Of a stretch of 41,755 nucleotides of DNA, positions 14,376 to 21,856 are shown in pieces (position 1 is the first letter of the stretch; the number at the start of each line of letters is the position of its first letter). The notes under the pieces are model-generated. The model worked only from the letters and a program-made list of their open reading frames with translations, was not told where the DNA came from and made no database searches. The DNA comes from Clostridia bacterium (GTDB lineage Bacteria; Bacillota; Clostridia; Oscillospirales; CAG-272), in NCBI GenBank assembly GCA_028720145.1, contig JAQYLJ010000018.1:1-41755 (forward strand), in the 5' to 3' direction. The position numbers were made by a program, and so were the translations under genes.

Positions 14376-14804
14376 TCATTCCCCGAGCGGGGTTCCCTGC
14401 GATGCGCTGTCGTCGACCGAGAGATTCCCCTCGGGGAACACCGTATCGCTGTTGAAGGCGGCATTCCCGATCAGGATAGCCGACTGCAGGGTCGTGACAC
14501 CGACGAAGATGGGAACCGCGCGCGCCACGAACGGGTAGTAGCCGTCTGCCGTCACCGTGACGAGATAGGTGAGGTACTTCTGCGGATTGCTCGCTGTCTG
14601 ATTCAGGTTGCGGGAGACTGTCGGGAGGACCAGCCGCTCGGTTCTGCCGGACTGATCGGTTTCGACCGTGATCCGAACATTGCCTTCTCCCGGAGTCGAT
14701 GTGACCGTCACTTGCGCCCCCTGTACCGGGAGCGCACCGTCCGCGGTCTGCGCCTCGACCACCAAGTAGCCGACGGCTGTCGCGGGTCGTTCAAACGATT
14801 CCAT
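14376..14804 (-). CDS. Carboxypeptidase-regulatory-like domain protein (detached SleC N-domain)
   Basis: A 142-residue beta-sandwich protein: VGYLVVEAQTADGALPVQGA, QVTVTS, then SGRTERLVLPT and YLVTVTADGYYPFVARAVPIFVG. This is the pattern of a carboxypeptidase-regulatory/transthyretin-like domain. SleC-like proteins normally carry such a segment at the N-terminus of the same chain; here it ends with its own TGA and the catalytic protein restarts 8 nt on. AAAGGAG precedes the ATG at 14804. First gene of the cluster 14804 to 12416. Upstream, CATAAAATA (14836-14844) fits a late sporulation -10 box better than sigma-A. Confidence 0.75.
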   Translation of the reverse strand: MESFERPATAVGYLVVEAQTADGALPVQGAQVTVTSTPGEGNVRITVETDQSGRTERLVLPTVSRNLNQTASNPQKYLTYLVTVTADGYYPFVARAVPIFVGVTTLQSAILIGNAAFNSDTVFPEGNLSVDDSASQGTPLGE

Positions 14805-14835
14805 GGGTTTCTCCTTTTCTCAAATGTGCTATGCC

Positions 14836-14844
14836 TATTTTATG
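14836..14844 (-). promoter_or_regulatory. Possible sporulation-sigma -10 element
   Basis: On the minus strand CATAAAATA matches the CATANNNTA pattern of sigma-E/sigma-K promoters and lies 32 nt before the first gene of the cortex-lytic cluster. An AC-containing -35 candidate (GCAC) is 14 bp upstream. No TTGACA-like box is seen at 17 bp. Only tentative. Confidence 0.4.
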
Positions 14845-14923
14845 CAAAATGAAAGAATGTGCGCGGGAAAAAACAAAAAAATAGGGAATATCTCCAAAGT
14901 CGATTTTGGGGGAACTTTTTTCA

Positions 14924-14952
14924 TTGACTTGCGTGGGCGATTGTCCTATAAT
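14924..14952 (+). promoter_or_regulatory. Promoter of prs
   Basis: TTGACT (14924-14929) and TATAAT (14947-14952) are spaced by 17 bp. The prs ATG is 65 nt downstream and is preceded by GGAGGAG. Confidence 0.78.
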
Positions 14953-15016
14953 AAATATGTTGTTTTTTGCTGACGCAGGACTTATTTTGTAAGATGCGGA
15001 GGAGACGGGGGAAAAG

Positions 15017-16135
15017 ATGACGGAACAGACTTACGGAGATCTCAGCGTAATCAGTATGCGCGGCGCGGAGGACTTCACCGCTCAGGTAGACAATTACCTG
15101 AAAGAGTGGAGAAATCACGACAGCGAGCGCTCGTTCATTGCCGATACCGCGTGCCCGCGATTCGGGAGCGGTGAAGGGAAAGGGATTGTTCGCAACTCCC
15201 TGCGCGGTAAGGATGTCTACATCATTTGCGATGTATTCAACCACGGCGTTACCTATTCTATGTACGGGATGACCGTCCCGATGAGTCCGGATGAACATTA
15301 TCAGGACCTCAAACGCGTGATCGGTGCGATCGGCGGGAAAGCGCGGAGAATCTCCGTGATTATGCCGATGCTCTACGAGGGGCGGCAGCATAAGCGCTCG
15401 GCGAGAGAATCGCTCGACTGCGCGATGGCGCTCCAAGAACTCGTCAACCTCGGGGTGACGAACCTCATCACCTTTGACGCGCATGACCCGCGGGTGCAGA
15501 ACGCGATTCCGCTTCACGGGTTTGACAACTGCCGCACGAGCTATCAGATGATTAAGGCGTTGATTCGCGAATACCCCGATATTGAGATCGACGCGGATAA
15601 AATCATGATTATCTCTCCCGATGAGGGCGGGATGTCGAAGTGTATGTACTATTCCTCCATGATGGGCATCGACCTCGGGATGTTCTACAAGCGCCGCAAC
15701 TACTCGGTGGTCGTGAACGGGAAGAACCCGATCGAGGCGCACGAGTACCTCGGGCGCGATGTCAGAGGAAAAGATGTCATCATCGTCGATGACATGATTT
15801 CTTCCGGTGAATCCGTGATTGATGTCGCGGAGCAGCTAAAGGAGAAAGGTGCGAACCGCATCTTCGTCTTCGCGACCTTCGGTCTGTTCTGTAACGGACT
15901 TGAAAACATGGACGAGGCGTATGCGCAAGGGAAAATCACAAAGATTTTCACGACGAACCTCGTATACCGCACGCCCGAGCTTCTCGCGAGACCGTGGTAT
16001 GCCGAAGTGAATATGTGTAAGTATGTCGCCTATATCATAGACACACTGAACCACGATCAGACCATCAGCGTCCTGCTCGATCATTCAAAACGCATTAAGA
16101 GAATCCTCGATAATCACAGAAAAAAGGACTCCTGA
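15017..16135 (+). CDS. prs: Ribose-phosphate pyrophosphokinase (long clostridial form)
   Basis: A 372-residue PRPP synthase, which makes phosphoribosyl pyrophosphate from ribose 5-phosphate and ATP for nucleotides, His and Trp. The PRPP-binding loop is VIIVDDMISSGESVIDVA. The ATP/ribose-binding region includes MPMLYEGRQHKRSARES and TFDAHDPRVQNAIP. It is longer than classical 315-residue Prs: the N-terminus (to about residue 60) and a segment near 290-330 (LFCNGLENMDEAYAQGK) are expanded, as in a divergent group seen in Clostridia. Monocistronic, with a good promoter and terminator. Confidence 0.9.
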   Translation: MTEQTYGDLSVISMRGAEDFTAQVDNYLKEWRNHDSERSFIADTACPRFGSGEGKGIVRNSLRGKDVYIICDVFNHGVTYSMYGMTVPMSPDEHYQDLKRVIGAIGGKARRISVIMPMLYEGRQHKRSARESLDCAMALQELVNLGVTNLITFDAHDPRVQNAIPLHGFDNCRTSYQMIKALIREYPDIEIDADKIMIISPDEGGMSKCMYYSSMMGIDLGMFYKRRNYSVVVNGKNPIEAHEYLGRDVRGKDVIIVDDMISSGESVIDVAEQLKEKGANRIFVFATFGLFCNGLENMDEAYAQGKITKIFTTNLVYRTPELLARPWYAEVNMCKYVAYIIDTLNHDQTISVLLDHSKRIKRILDNHRKKDS

Positions 16136-16146
16136 TATCCAAAGAA

Positions 16147-16195
16147 AAACCGATACGCGTCCGTCAGACTCGGACTCGCGTATCGGTTTCTTTCT
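16147..16195. terminator. Bidirectional terminator after prs
   Basis: AAACCGATACGCG (16147-16159) pairs with CGCGTATCGGTTT (16177-16189), a 13-bp stem with a further inner TCCG/CGGA pairing. Pyrimidine-rich tails on both strands allow it to end prs and the convergent response regulator gene. Confidence 0.87.
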
Positions 16196-16224
16196 TGTTG
16201 TTTTTTCGTTCTCAACGACAAAAG

Positions 16225-16917
16225 TCAGTTGGTGGTCTCGAACTTATATCCGACGCCCCAGACCGTTTTGAGCGTCCATTTGTCGGACACGCCGTCGAGT
16301 TTCTCACGCAGGCGCTTGACATGGACATCAATCGTGCGGGAGTCGCCGAGATAGTCATATCCCCACACCTTGTCGAGCAGTTGATCGCGGGTAAAGACGC
16401 GGTTGCAGTTGCGGGCGAGGAAATAAAGAAGTTCGAGTTCTTTCGGGGGGATGTCGATGGCTTTGCCGCGCAGTTTCAGTTCGTATTTCTGTAAGCTGAT
16501 TTCCATCTGATCGAATCTGACGACCTCGTCATCCTCGGTCTTGGTGTGCGCGTTATACCGACGGAGCACCGCTTTCACACGTGCGGACAGCTCTTTCATA
16601 TCAAAGGGTTTGGTGATGAAGTCATCTGCGCCGAGTTCCAGCCCGAGCACCTTGTCGAAAGTCTCGTTCTTGGCGGTAATCATGATGATGGGTTTCGCAG
16701 AACTCTCGCGGATTTCGCGGCAGACCTGCCAGCCGTCTTTGCGGGGCATCATGATGTCGAGAAGCGCGAGATCGGGGTCGTAACTCTTGAATTGAGCGAC
16801 GCCCTCATAGCCGTCGGACGCGGTTTGCACCTGGTAACCCTCGTTCTCCAAATGCAGGCGCAGCACCTCGCAGATATTGGGGTCGTCGTCGACGACGAGT
16901 ATTTTCGTTTGGCTCAT
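16225..16917 (-). CDS. OmpR/PhoB-family response regulator (orphan)
   Basis: A 230-residue transcription factor. The receiver domain (1-120) has the acidic pair in VVDDDPN, the phosphorylated Asp in LALLDIMMP, the Thr of IMITAKN and the Lys of ITKPFD. The winged-helix domain (about 135-230) has the typical LTxxEFxLL-like helix (IPPKELELLYFLARN), VFTRDQLLDKVWGYDY and RTIDVHVKRLREKL with the C-terminal hairpin VWGVGYKFE. I start it at 16917, where GGAG precedes the ATG; an in-frame ATG at 16998 lies at the promoter. No sensor kinase is next to it: the neighbours are the convergent prs and the divergent ychF. Confidence 0.92.
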   Translation of the reverse strand: MSQTKILVVDDDPNICEVLRLHLENEGYQVQTASDGYEGVAQFKSYDPDLALLDIMMPRKDGWQVCREIRESSAKPIIMITAKNETFDKVLGLELGADDFITKPFDMKELSARVKAVLRRYNAHTKTEDDEVVRFDQMEISLQKYELKLRGKAIDIPPKELELLYFLARNCNRVFTRDQLLDKVWGYDYLGDSRTIDVHVKRLREKLDGVSDKWTLKTVWGVGYKFETTN

Positions 16918-16963
16918 AGTAATTTCTCCATTTGTTAAAATCGTTTTATTTTTTACAATGTTC

Positions 16964-16992
16964 ATTATATACTCATCCGCCGAAAAAATCAA
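16964..16992 (-). promoter_or_regulatory. Promoter of the response regulator gene
   Basis: On the minus strand TTGATT (16987-16992) and TATAAT (16964-16969) have a 17-bp spacer. The leader is about 40 nt. Confidence 0.72.
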
Positions 16993-17038
16993 GAACAAAG
17001 TGTAAATATATGAATCGGGTGGATTTTCGGGAAATGAC

Positions 17039-17067
17039 TGGATTTTTCTCGCAAGTCATGCTAAAAT
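17039..17067 (+). promoter_or_regulatory. Probable promoter of ychF
   Basis: TAAAAT (17062-17067) is a good -10 box. The -35 position 17 bp upstream (TGGATT, 17039-17044) is a poor match, so the call is weak. Confidence 0.4.
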
Positions 17068-17113
17068 ATATAAGTTAAAACAGAACGCCTGCGGGCGGGA
17101 ATAGAGGACACAT

Positions 17114-18208
17114 ATGGAACTGGGAATCGTCGGACTGCCGAATGTAGGGAAGTCCACCTTGTTTAATGCTTTGACGAATGCGGGCGCACAGTCTGCGAAC
17201 TATCCTTTCTGCACGATTGAACCGAATGTCGGCATCGTGACGGTGCCGGACAAGCGGCTCGATGTACTCGCGGAGATGTACCATCCCGAAAAGTATACCC
17301 CCGCTTTCATCAAGTTCGTGGATATCGCGGGACTGGTGCGCGGCGCGTCGAAAGGGGAGGGGCTCGGGAATAAGTTTCTGTCCCATATCCGTGAAGTGGA
17401 TGCGATCGTCCATGTTGTACGGTGCTTTGAGGACGGCGATATTATTCATGTCGACGGCTCGGTCGACCCTGTCCGCGATGTCGAGACCATTAATTTGGAG
17501 CTGATTTTTTCCGACCTCGAAATTGTCGAGCGTCGGCTTGAAAAGGTGAAGAAGTATTCCAAAAACGATAAGTCGCTCCTCGCGGAGCAGAATCTTCTCG
17601 AACGGCTGTACGCCGCACTCTCGGACGGGCAGTGCGCGCGGACGGTGGAGATGAGTGAAGAGGAAGCGGCGATGATTGCCGACGCGCGTCTCTTGACCCT
17701 GAAACCCATCATCTATGTGGCGAATGTCTCCGAAGATGAGGTGTCGGGTGGGTACAAAGAGAACCCCGGGTATCAAAAACTCGAAAAAATCGTCGCGGAA
17801 GAGCATGCGGGTCTCATCGCCGTCTGTGCGGGCGTGGAGGCGGAACTCTCCGACATGGAACCCGAAGAGAAGAAGCTTTTCCTTGATGACCTCGGGATTG
17901 CCGAGAGCGGTCTCGATCAGTTGATTCAGGCGAGTTACAGTCTGCTCGGACTCATCAGTTTCCTCACGGCGGGTCCGCAGGAAGTGCGGGCGTGGACCAT
18001 CCGCCGCGGTACCAAGGCACCCCAGGCGGCAGGAAAGATTCATACCGATTTCGAGCGCGGCTTTATCCGCGCGGAAGTCGTCTCGTTCGACGACCTCGTC
18101 CGCGAGGGGAGCATCGCCGCCGCTAAGGAAAAAGGACTCTATCGCAGCGAGGGGAAAGACTATGTGATGCAGGACGGTGATGTCGTCCTCTTCCGTTTCA
18201 ATGTCTGA
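17114..18208 (+). CDS. ychF: Redox-regulated ATPase YchF
   Basis: A 364-residue Obg-like P-loop protein that hydrolyses ATP and associates with ribosomes. The G1 loop is [14 protein letters not shown] (residues 6-19), with switch [18 protein letters not shown]. The lysine/aspartate specificity loop is altered (YVANVSED) as in YchF, which explains its ATP preference. A coiled-coil insertion (about 130-190) and the C-terminal TGS domain, ending in [18 protein letters not shown], complete the family layout. AGAGGA precedes the ATG. Confidence 0.96.
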   Translation: MELGIVGLPNVGKSTLFNALTNAGAQSANYPFCTIEPNVGIVTVPDKRLDVLAEMYHPEKYTPAFIKFVDIAGLVRGASKGEGLGNKFLSHIREVDAIVHVVRCFEDGDIIHVDGSVDPVRDVETINLELIFSDLEIVERRLEKVKKYSKNDKSLLAEQNLLERLYAALSDGQCARTVEMSEEEAAMIADARLLTLKPIIYVANVSEDEVSGGYKENPGYQKLEKIVAEEHAGLIAVCAGVEAELSDMEPEEKKLFLDDLGIAESGLDQLIQASYSLLGLISFLTAGPQEVRAWTIRRGTKAPQAAGKIHTDFERGFIRAEVVSFDDLVREGSIAAAKEKGLYRSEGKDYVMQDGDVVLFRFNV

Positions 18209-18244
18209 TTCCGAGCGGTGTACCAAAATCCCTATCAAAACAAC

Positions 18245-18281
18245 AAGACACAACCGATTTCAGTCGATTGTGTCTTTTTTT
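18245..18281 (+). terminator. Terminator of ychF
   Basis: AGACACAA and TTGTGTCT form the base of a stem whose upper part pairs CGA with TCG, followed by seven T on the plus strand. Confidence 0.85.
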
Positions 18282-18351
18282 GTGCGAATATTTTGCTCTT
18301 TTCGGAGGAAAAAGTGAAGCAGCAAGTGAAAGTAACGATATGTGCGAGGGT

Positions 18352-20604
18352 TCAATCAAACTTCATACGCCATACGAGCGGCGCGGGGATGACTTCGAGA
18401 CTGAGAAAAGCGGCTTTCTCTTCCTCGCCCATTCGGATACCTGCGTCGGGGTTACAGAGCAGGAGTGTCTCTGCGCCGAGCCGGAACGGGAACTGTGCGG
18501 GATGCGCGTTGGGTGCACTTTTTCCGTGCTTTCCGAGAATGATGATCTCCGGCTCGGACGTCGGGGCGGATTCGTCGGATTCCAATACCGCCATAGAGTA
18601 ATTCGCGGTGGTATAGAGAAAGCATTTTCCGCCGACAGAGAACCGAAACGCGATGGCGGCATCTGTTTCCTCCGCGTCAGAGGCACTTCGCGCATAGCTC
18701 TCGATGCGGATATCTCCGAGAGAGGTCGCGTGGTCGCTCGATTCGCGCGTCAATCGGATGTGTTCTTTTTCGCAGAAAGCAGAAAAGGACAAGTAGAGCA
18801 CTTCTTCATAAGATGTATGCGGCACGGGGACGACCACTTCGCGGATATAAAGCGTCGACAGCACTCTCGCGACGCGCTGCTCCATCCCCGCGTGATAATG
18901 ACCGATATATAAGAGGTCGACTTCGGTTTCCCCTAAGTTTTGAATCTCGGGGGCAACCGCTCGGGAATAGGCGGTGGAATCCCCGCCGCCGATATCAATC
19001 AGGACGACCCGCCCGTCCTCGTGCAGGACAAAGAACTCGTTCTCGGAAGTATACGAATCCGTCAGGTACACGGCAGATACATCCCGTGCCGTCACGACCT
19101 CGGAAACGGTGACGACCGATACCAGCGCGACAAGGCACAACGCAAGGGGAATCAAGACCCGTCTCGGGTGTCTCCACTTGAAGAACGCCCACAGAAGAAT
19201 CACACCGAGCGCGATTAGCAGAATCACCCGCACCGCACCTTGTCCGAACGGAATGAGGGCTGACGGGCAGGCGGAGAAGACCGAGAGCAGTCCGAGAAAC
19301 CCGCGTGCGACAAGCGAGACCGCGCCACGCAAAAAGGGGAGGGGAAACGAGAGCAGGGAAAGATAAATGAATACGGTCATCAAGGTCGGGAACACCAAAT
19401 TTGCGGGGACACCGAGAATGGATATCTGACCGAAGAAGAGCGCGGTCAAGGGCATGGTGAGGACCGTCGCAAAGAGCGTAAAAAGGATAGGCGACAAAAG
19501 GCGAAGGAGGATGACCCTCTTAAATCCTTTCGTTTTGGTAAACAGGCGCTCCGAGACCGGGACTGCGAGCAGAATCCCGAAGGTCGCAAACACCGAGAGC
19601 CACAGACCGATATCGAGGCAGGCATTCCCGCCAAATGCGACAATCAGGGCGGCGGCGAAGAACAGAGAGGTAAAAGAATCATTCTCGCGTCGAAGGAGCA
19701 TCCCGAACTCGACCATCGCCGTCATGATTGCGGCGCGCAGAATGGAGGAAGACAGTCCCGTCAGACACGAAAACGCAGCCAAAAGGATGATGAGAATCAC
19801 GCCCCGCGCCTGTTTGGGGATTCGGAGCGCACTTCCCAGTTGCAGGACGGCAAAAGCAAGAATGGAAATGTGCATCCCCGAGAGTGCGAGCAGATGGGAG
19901 ACACCGACTCGGCGGAATTGATAGGTGACCGAGGGAGACAGTTCCGAGCGGTTCCCGAGCAGCATAGCGGCGATGAGAGAGGACGCATCGTCGTTGTAGC
20001 GGTCACGGACACACGCGGTCAGCGACTCATTCCACTCCGCGGCGAGCGCGCGAGGGGTATTGCGGTGTCCTGTCTTCTCATAGGAAGTGAGCGTCCCCCG
20101 CGCGAAGACCCCCTGAGACCAAAGCCGTATGCGCTCGGAGGAGGTTTCGCTTGAGAGGGAACGCACGGTCAGACTGCCGGACAGCGTGTCCCCGATCTTG
20201 AACGATTCATTCGCCGTGACCGAGAGGGAAAGCCGAACGGACTCTCCATCGACGGTGCGCGTTTCGACGGCGTAGTGATGATAGTATTCACTGTGATAAA
20301 GGATATCCGTCACTTCCAGAGTGGCGGATACGGTTTTGTCATGATACGGCTCGGTCAGGGCGGTGTTTCGGTCGAACTTCCAAAGCGAACTCACGGACGC
20401 AAGTACCAGCGGGATGCAGAGGAGCGCTCCTAGGTAAGAGAATCTCGGTTTTCTCTTTCTCATAATGAGACAAAGCACGGTCAAAAGGAGGGACAAACCG
20501 AGAAGAACAAATTTGACAGGCGTCGCAAGGAACACGGAAAGGACCGAAAAAAGCAAAAAGCAGATGCAAGAGAGCGCGAGAGGTCTATTGTGAAGCAGAT
20601 TCAT
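18352..20604 (-). CDS. comEC: ComEC/Rec2-family competence protein with degenerate metallo-hydrolase domain
   Basis: A 750-residue polytopic protein of the DNA-uptake channel family. The N-terminal part has membrane helices and an OB-like region (residues 1-190). The ComEC competence domain, with about ten helices, follows, with the hallmark GVSHLLALSGMHISILAF near 225-245 and LTGLSSSILRAAIMTAM. The last 250 residues have the position and strand pattern of the metallo-beta-lactamase-like domain. The usual DVGQGD and HxHxDH motifs are not kept: the second reads GHYHAGME near 568-575. It may import DNA without the nuclease step, or do something else. Its ATG overlaps the rarA stop (ATGA). The true N-terminus agrees with the first hydrophobic helix. 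Confidence 0.88.
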   Translation of the reverse strand: MNLLHNRPLALSCICFLLFSVLSVFLATPVKFVLLGLSLLLTVLCLIMRKRKPRFSYLGALLCIPLVLASVSSLWKFDRNTALTEPYHDKTVSATLEVTDILYHSEYYHHYAVETRTVDGESVRLSLSVTANESFKIGDTLSGSLTVRSLSSETSSERIRLWSQGVFARGTLTSYEKTGHRNTPRALAAEWNESLTACVRDRYNDDASSLIAAMLLGNRSELSPSVTYQFRRVGVSHLLALSGMHISILAFAVLQLGSALRIPKQARGVILIILLAAFSCLTGLSSSILRAAIMTAMVEFGMLLRRENDSFTSLFFAAALIVAFGGNACLDIGLWLSVFATFGILLAVPVSERLFTKTKGFKRVILLRLLSPILFTLFATVLTMPLTALFFGQISILGVPANLVFPTLMTVFIYLSLLSFPLPFLRGAVSLVARGFLGLLSVFSACPSALIPFGQGAVRVILLIALGVILLWAFFKWRHPRRVLIPLALCLVALVSVVTVSEVVTARDVSAVYLTDSYTSENEFFVLHEDGRVVLIDIGGGDSTAYSRAVAPEIQNLGETEVDLLYIGHYHAGMEQRVARVLSTLYIREVVVPVPHTSYEEVLYLSFSAFCEKEHIRLTRESSDHATSLGDIRIESYARSASDAEETDAAIAFRFSVGGKCFLYTTANYSMAVLESDESAPTSEPEIIILGKHGKSAPNAHPAQFPFRLGAETLLLCNPDAGIRMGEEEKAAFLSLEVIPAPLVWRMKFD

Positions 20605-21845
20605 TTTTTCTTTGCGGAAACAGAATCGCGAATCATATCATAGTACTGTTTCGCGAGTTGCTCGGTCTTGTTGTCTCCGAACCGGTAGTAATGCCGGTCT
20701 TTCAGATCATCGGGGAGATATTGCTGTGCGACATAATCGTGCGGGTAGTCGTGGGGGTAAAGGTAACCCTCGAACGCAGGACCCCGAAGATGCTTCGGTA
20801 AATCGCGCCCGAGACCCCGCTCGACATCGGCGAGCGCGGCGTGATAGGCAGCATAGGCGGTTTTGGACTTCGGTGCGGTAGCGAGCATCACCACGGCATT
20901 GGCGAGAGGAAGTGCCGCCTCGGGGAGTCCGAGGTCTTTCGCACTCTCGACGCAGGCGCGGGTAATCACCGCGGCGAGCGGATAGGCGGCACCGATATCT
21001 TCACTCGCGATCACTTGCAGGCGGCGGCAGGGAGAGAGTAGGTCTCCTCCGGCAAGCATTTTCGCCAGATAGAAAATCGCCGCATCTGGATCAGAGCCGC
21101 GGATGGATTTTTGCAGGCAGGACATAAGGTCATAGTGGACATCTCCCGCCTTGTCAAAAGTGCCGTTGAAAGTGGGGAGGAGCGAAAGGACGGATTCTTT
21201 TGTAATCTCGCCGTCGGATATGTAGTAGGCGTTTTCCAGAATGCTGATGCCGCATCGGACATCCCCACGACAGTATTCGGCAACCGAGAGAAGTACCTCG
21301 TCCGCTGCGGTCTTGTCGGTGCCGAACTCGCGGTTCAGAATAGCGAGCGCGCGCTCGAGCGCGCGGGAAATCTCCTGCGGGGAGACCGGCTTAAATTCAA
21401 AGACCGAGGAGCGCGAGAGAATCGCACCGTAAATATACAGATTGGGATTCTCGGTGGTGGAGGCAATCAGAATGACGCGTCCGTCCTCCATGTAGGAGAG
21501 CAGAGATTGCTGTTGCTTTTTATTGAAATACTGAATCTCGTCAAGATAGAGCAGAACTCCGTTGACACCGAATACATTGGATGCGGCGGTCACAATCTCT
21601 TTGATATCGGAAAGAGACGCAGTCGTGGCGTTCAGATGATGAAATTCCAACCCCGACGCCTTCGCGACAATGCGAGCGGCAGTCGTCTTTCCGACACCGG
21701 GAGGTCCGTAGAAGATCATATTGGAAATGCGGTGACTGTCGAGCATTCTTCTGAGAATACCGTTCCGCCCGAAGAGATGCTCTTGTCCGACCATGTCATC
21801 CAGAGATTCGGGACGCATTTTGTCTGCCAACGGTTGATGTTCCAT
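20601..21845 (-). CDS. rarA: Replication-associated recombination protein RarA (MgsA)
   Basis: A 414-residue AAA+ clamp-loader relative that acts at stalled forks. Walker A is YGPPGVGKTTA (residues 46-56), Walker B LYLDEIQYF, sensor 1 LIASTTENPN, and an arginine-finger region SRSSVFEF. The C-terminal MgsA-type domain contains SIRGSDPDAAIFYLAKML, DIGAAYPLA and GYLYPHDYPHDYVAQQYLPD. The domain order and length are normal. Middle gene of recG-rarA-comEC: 11 nt after recG and overlapping comEC by 4 nt. Confidence 0.95.
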   Translation of the reverse strand: MEHQPLADKMRPESLDDMVGQEHLFGRNGILRRMLDSHRISNMIFYGPPGVGKTTAARIVAKASGLEFHHLNATTASLSDIKEIVTAASNVFGVNGVLLYLDEIQYFNKKQQQSLLSYMEDGRVILIASTTENPNLYIYGAILSRSSVFEFKPVSPQEISRALERALAILNREFGTDKTAADEVLLSVAEYCRGDVRCGISILENAYYISDGEITKESVLSLLPTFNGTFDKAGDVHYDLMSCLQKSIRGSDPDAAIFYLAKMLAGGDLLSPCRRLQVIASEDIGAAYPLAAVITRACVESAKDLGLPEAALPLANAVVMLATAPKSKTAYAAYHAALADVERGLGRDLPKHLRGPAFEGYLYPHDYPHDYVAQQYLPDDLKDRHYYRFGDNKTEQLAKQYYDMIRDSVSAKKK

Positions 21846-21856
21846 TTGTTTTCCTT

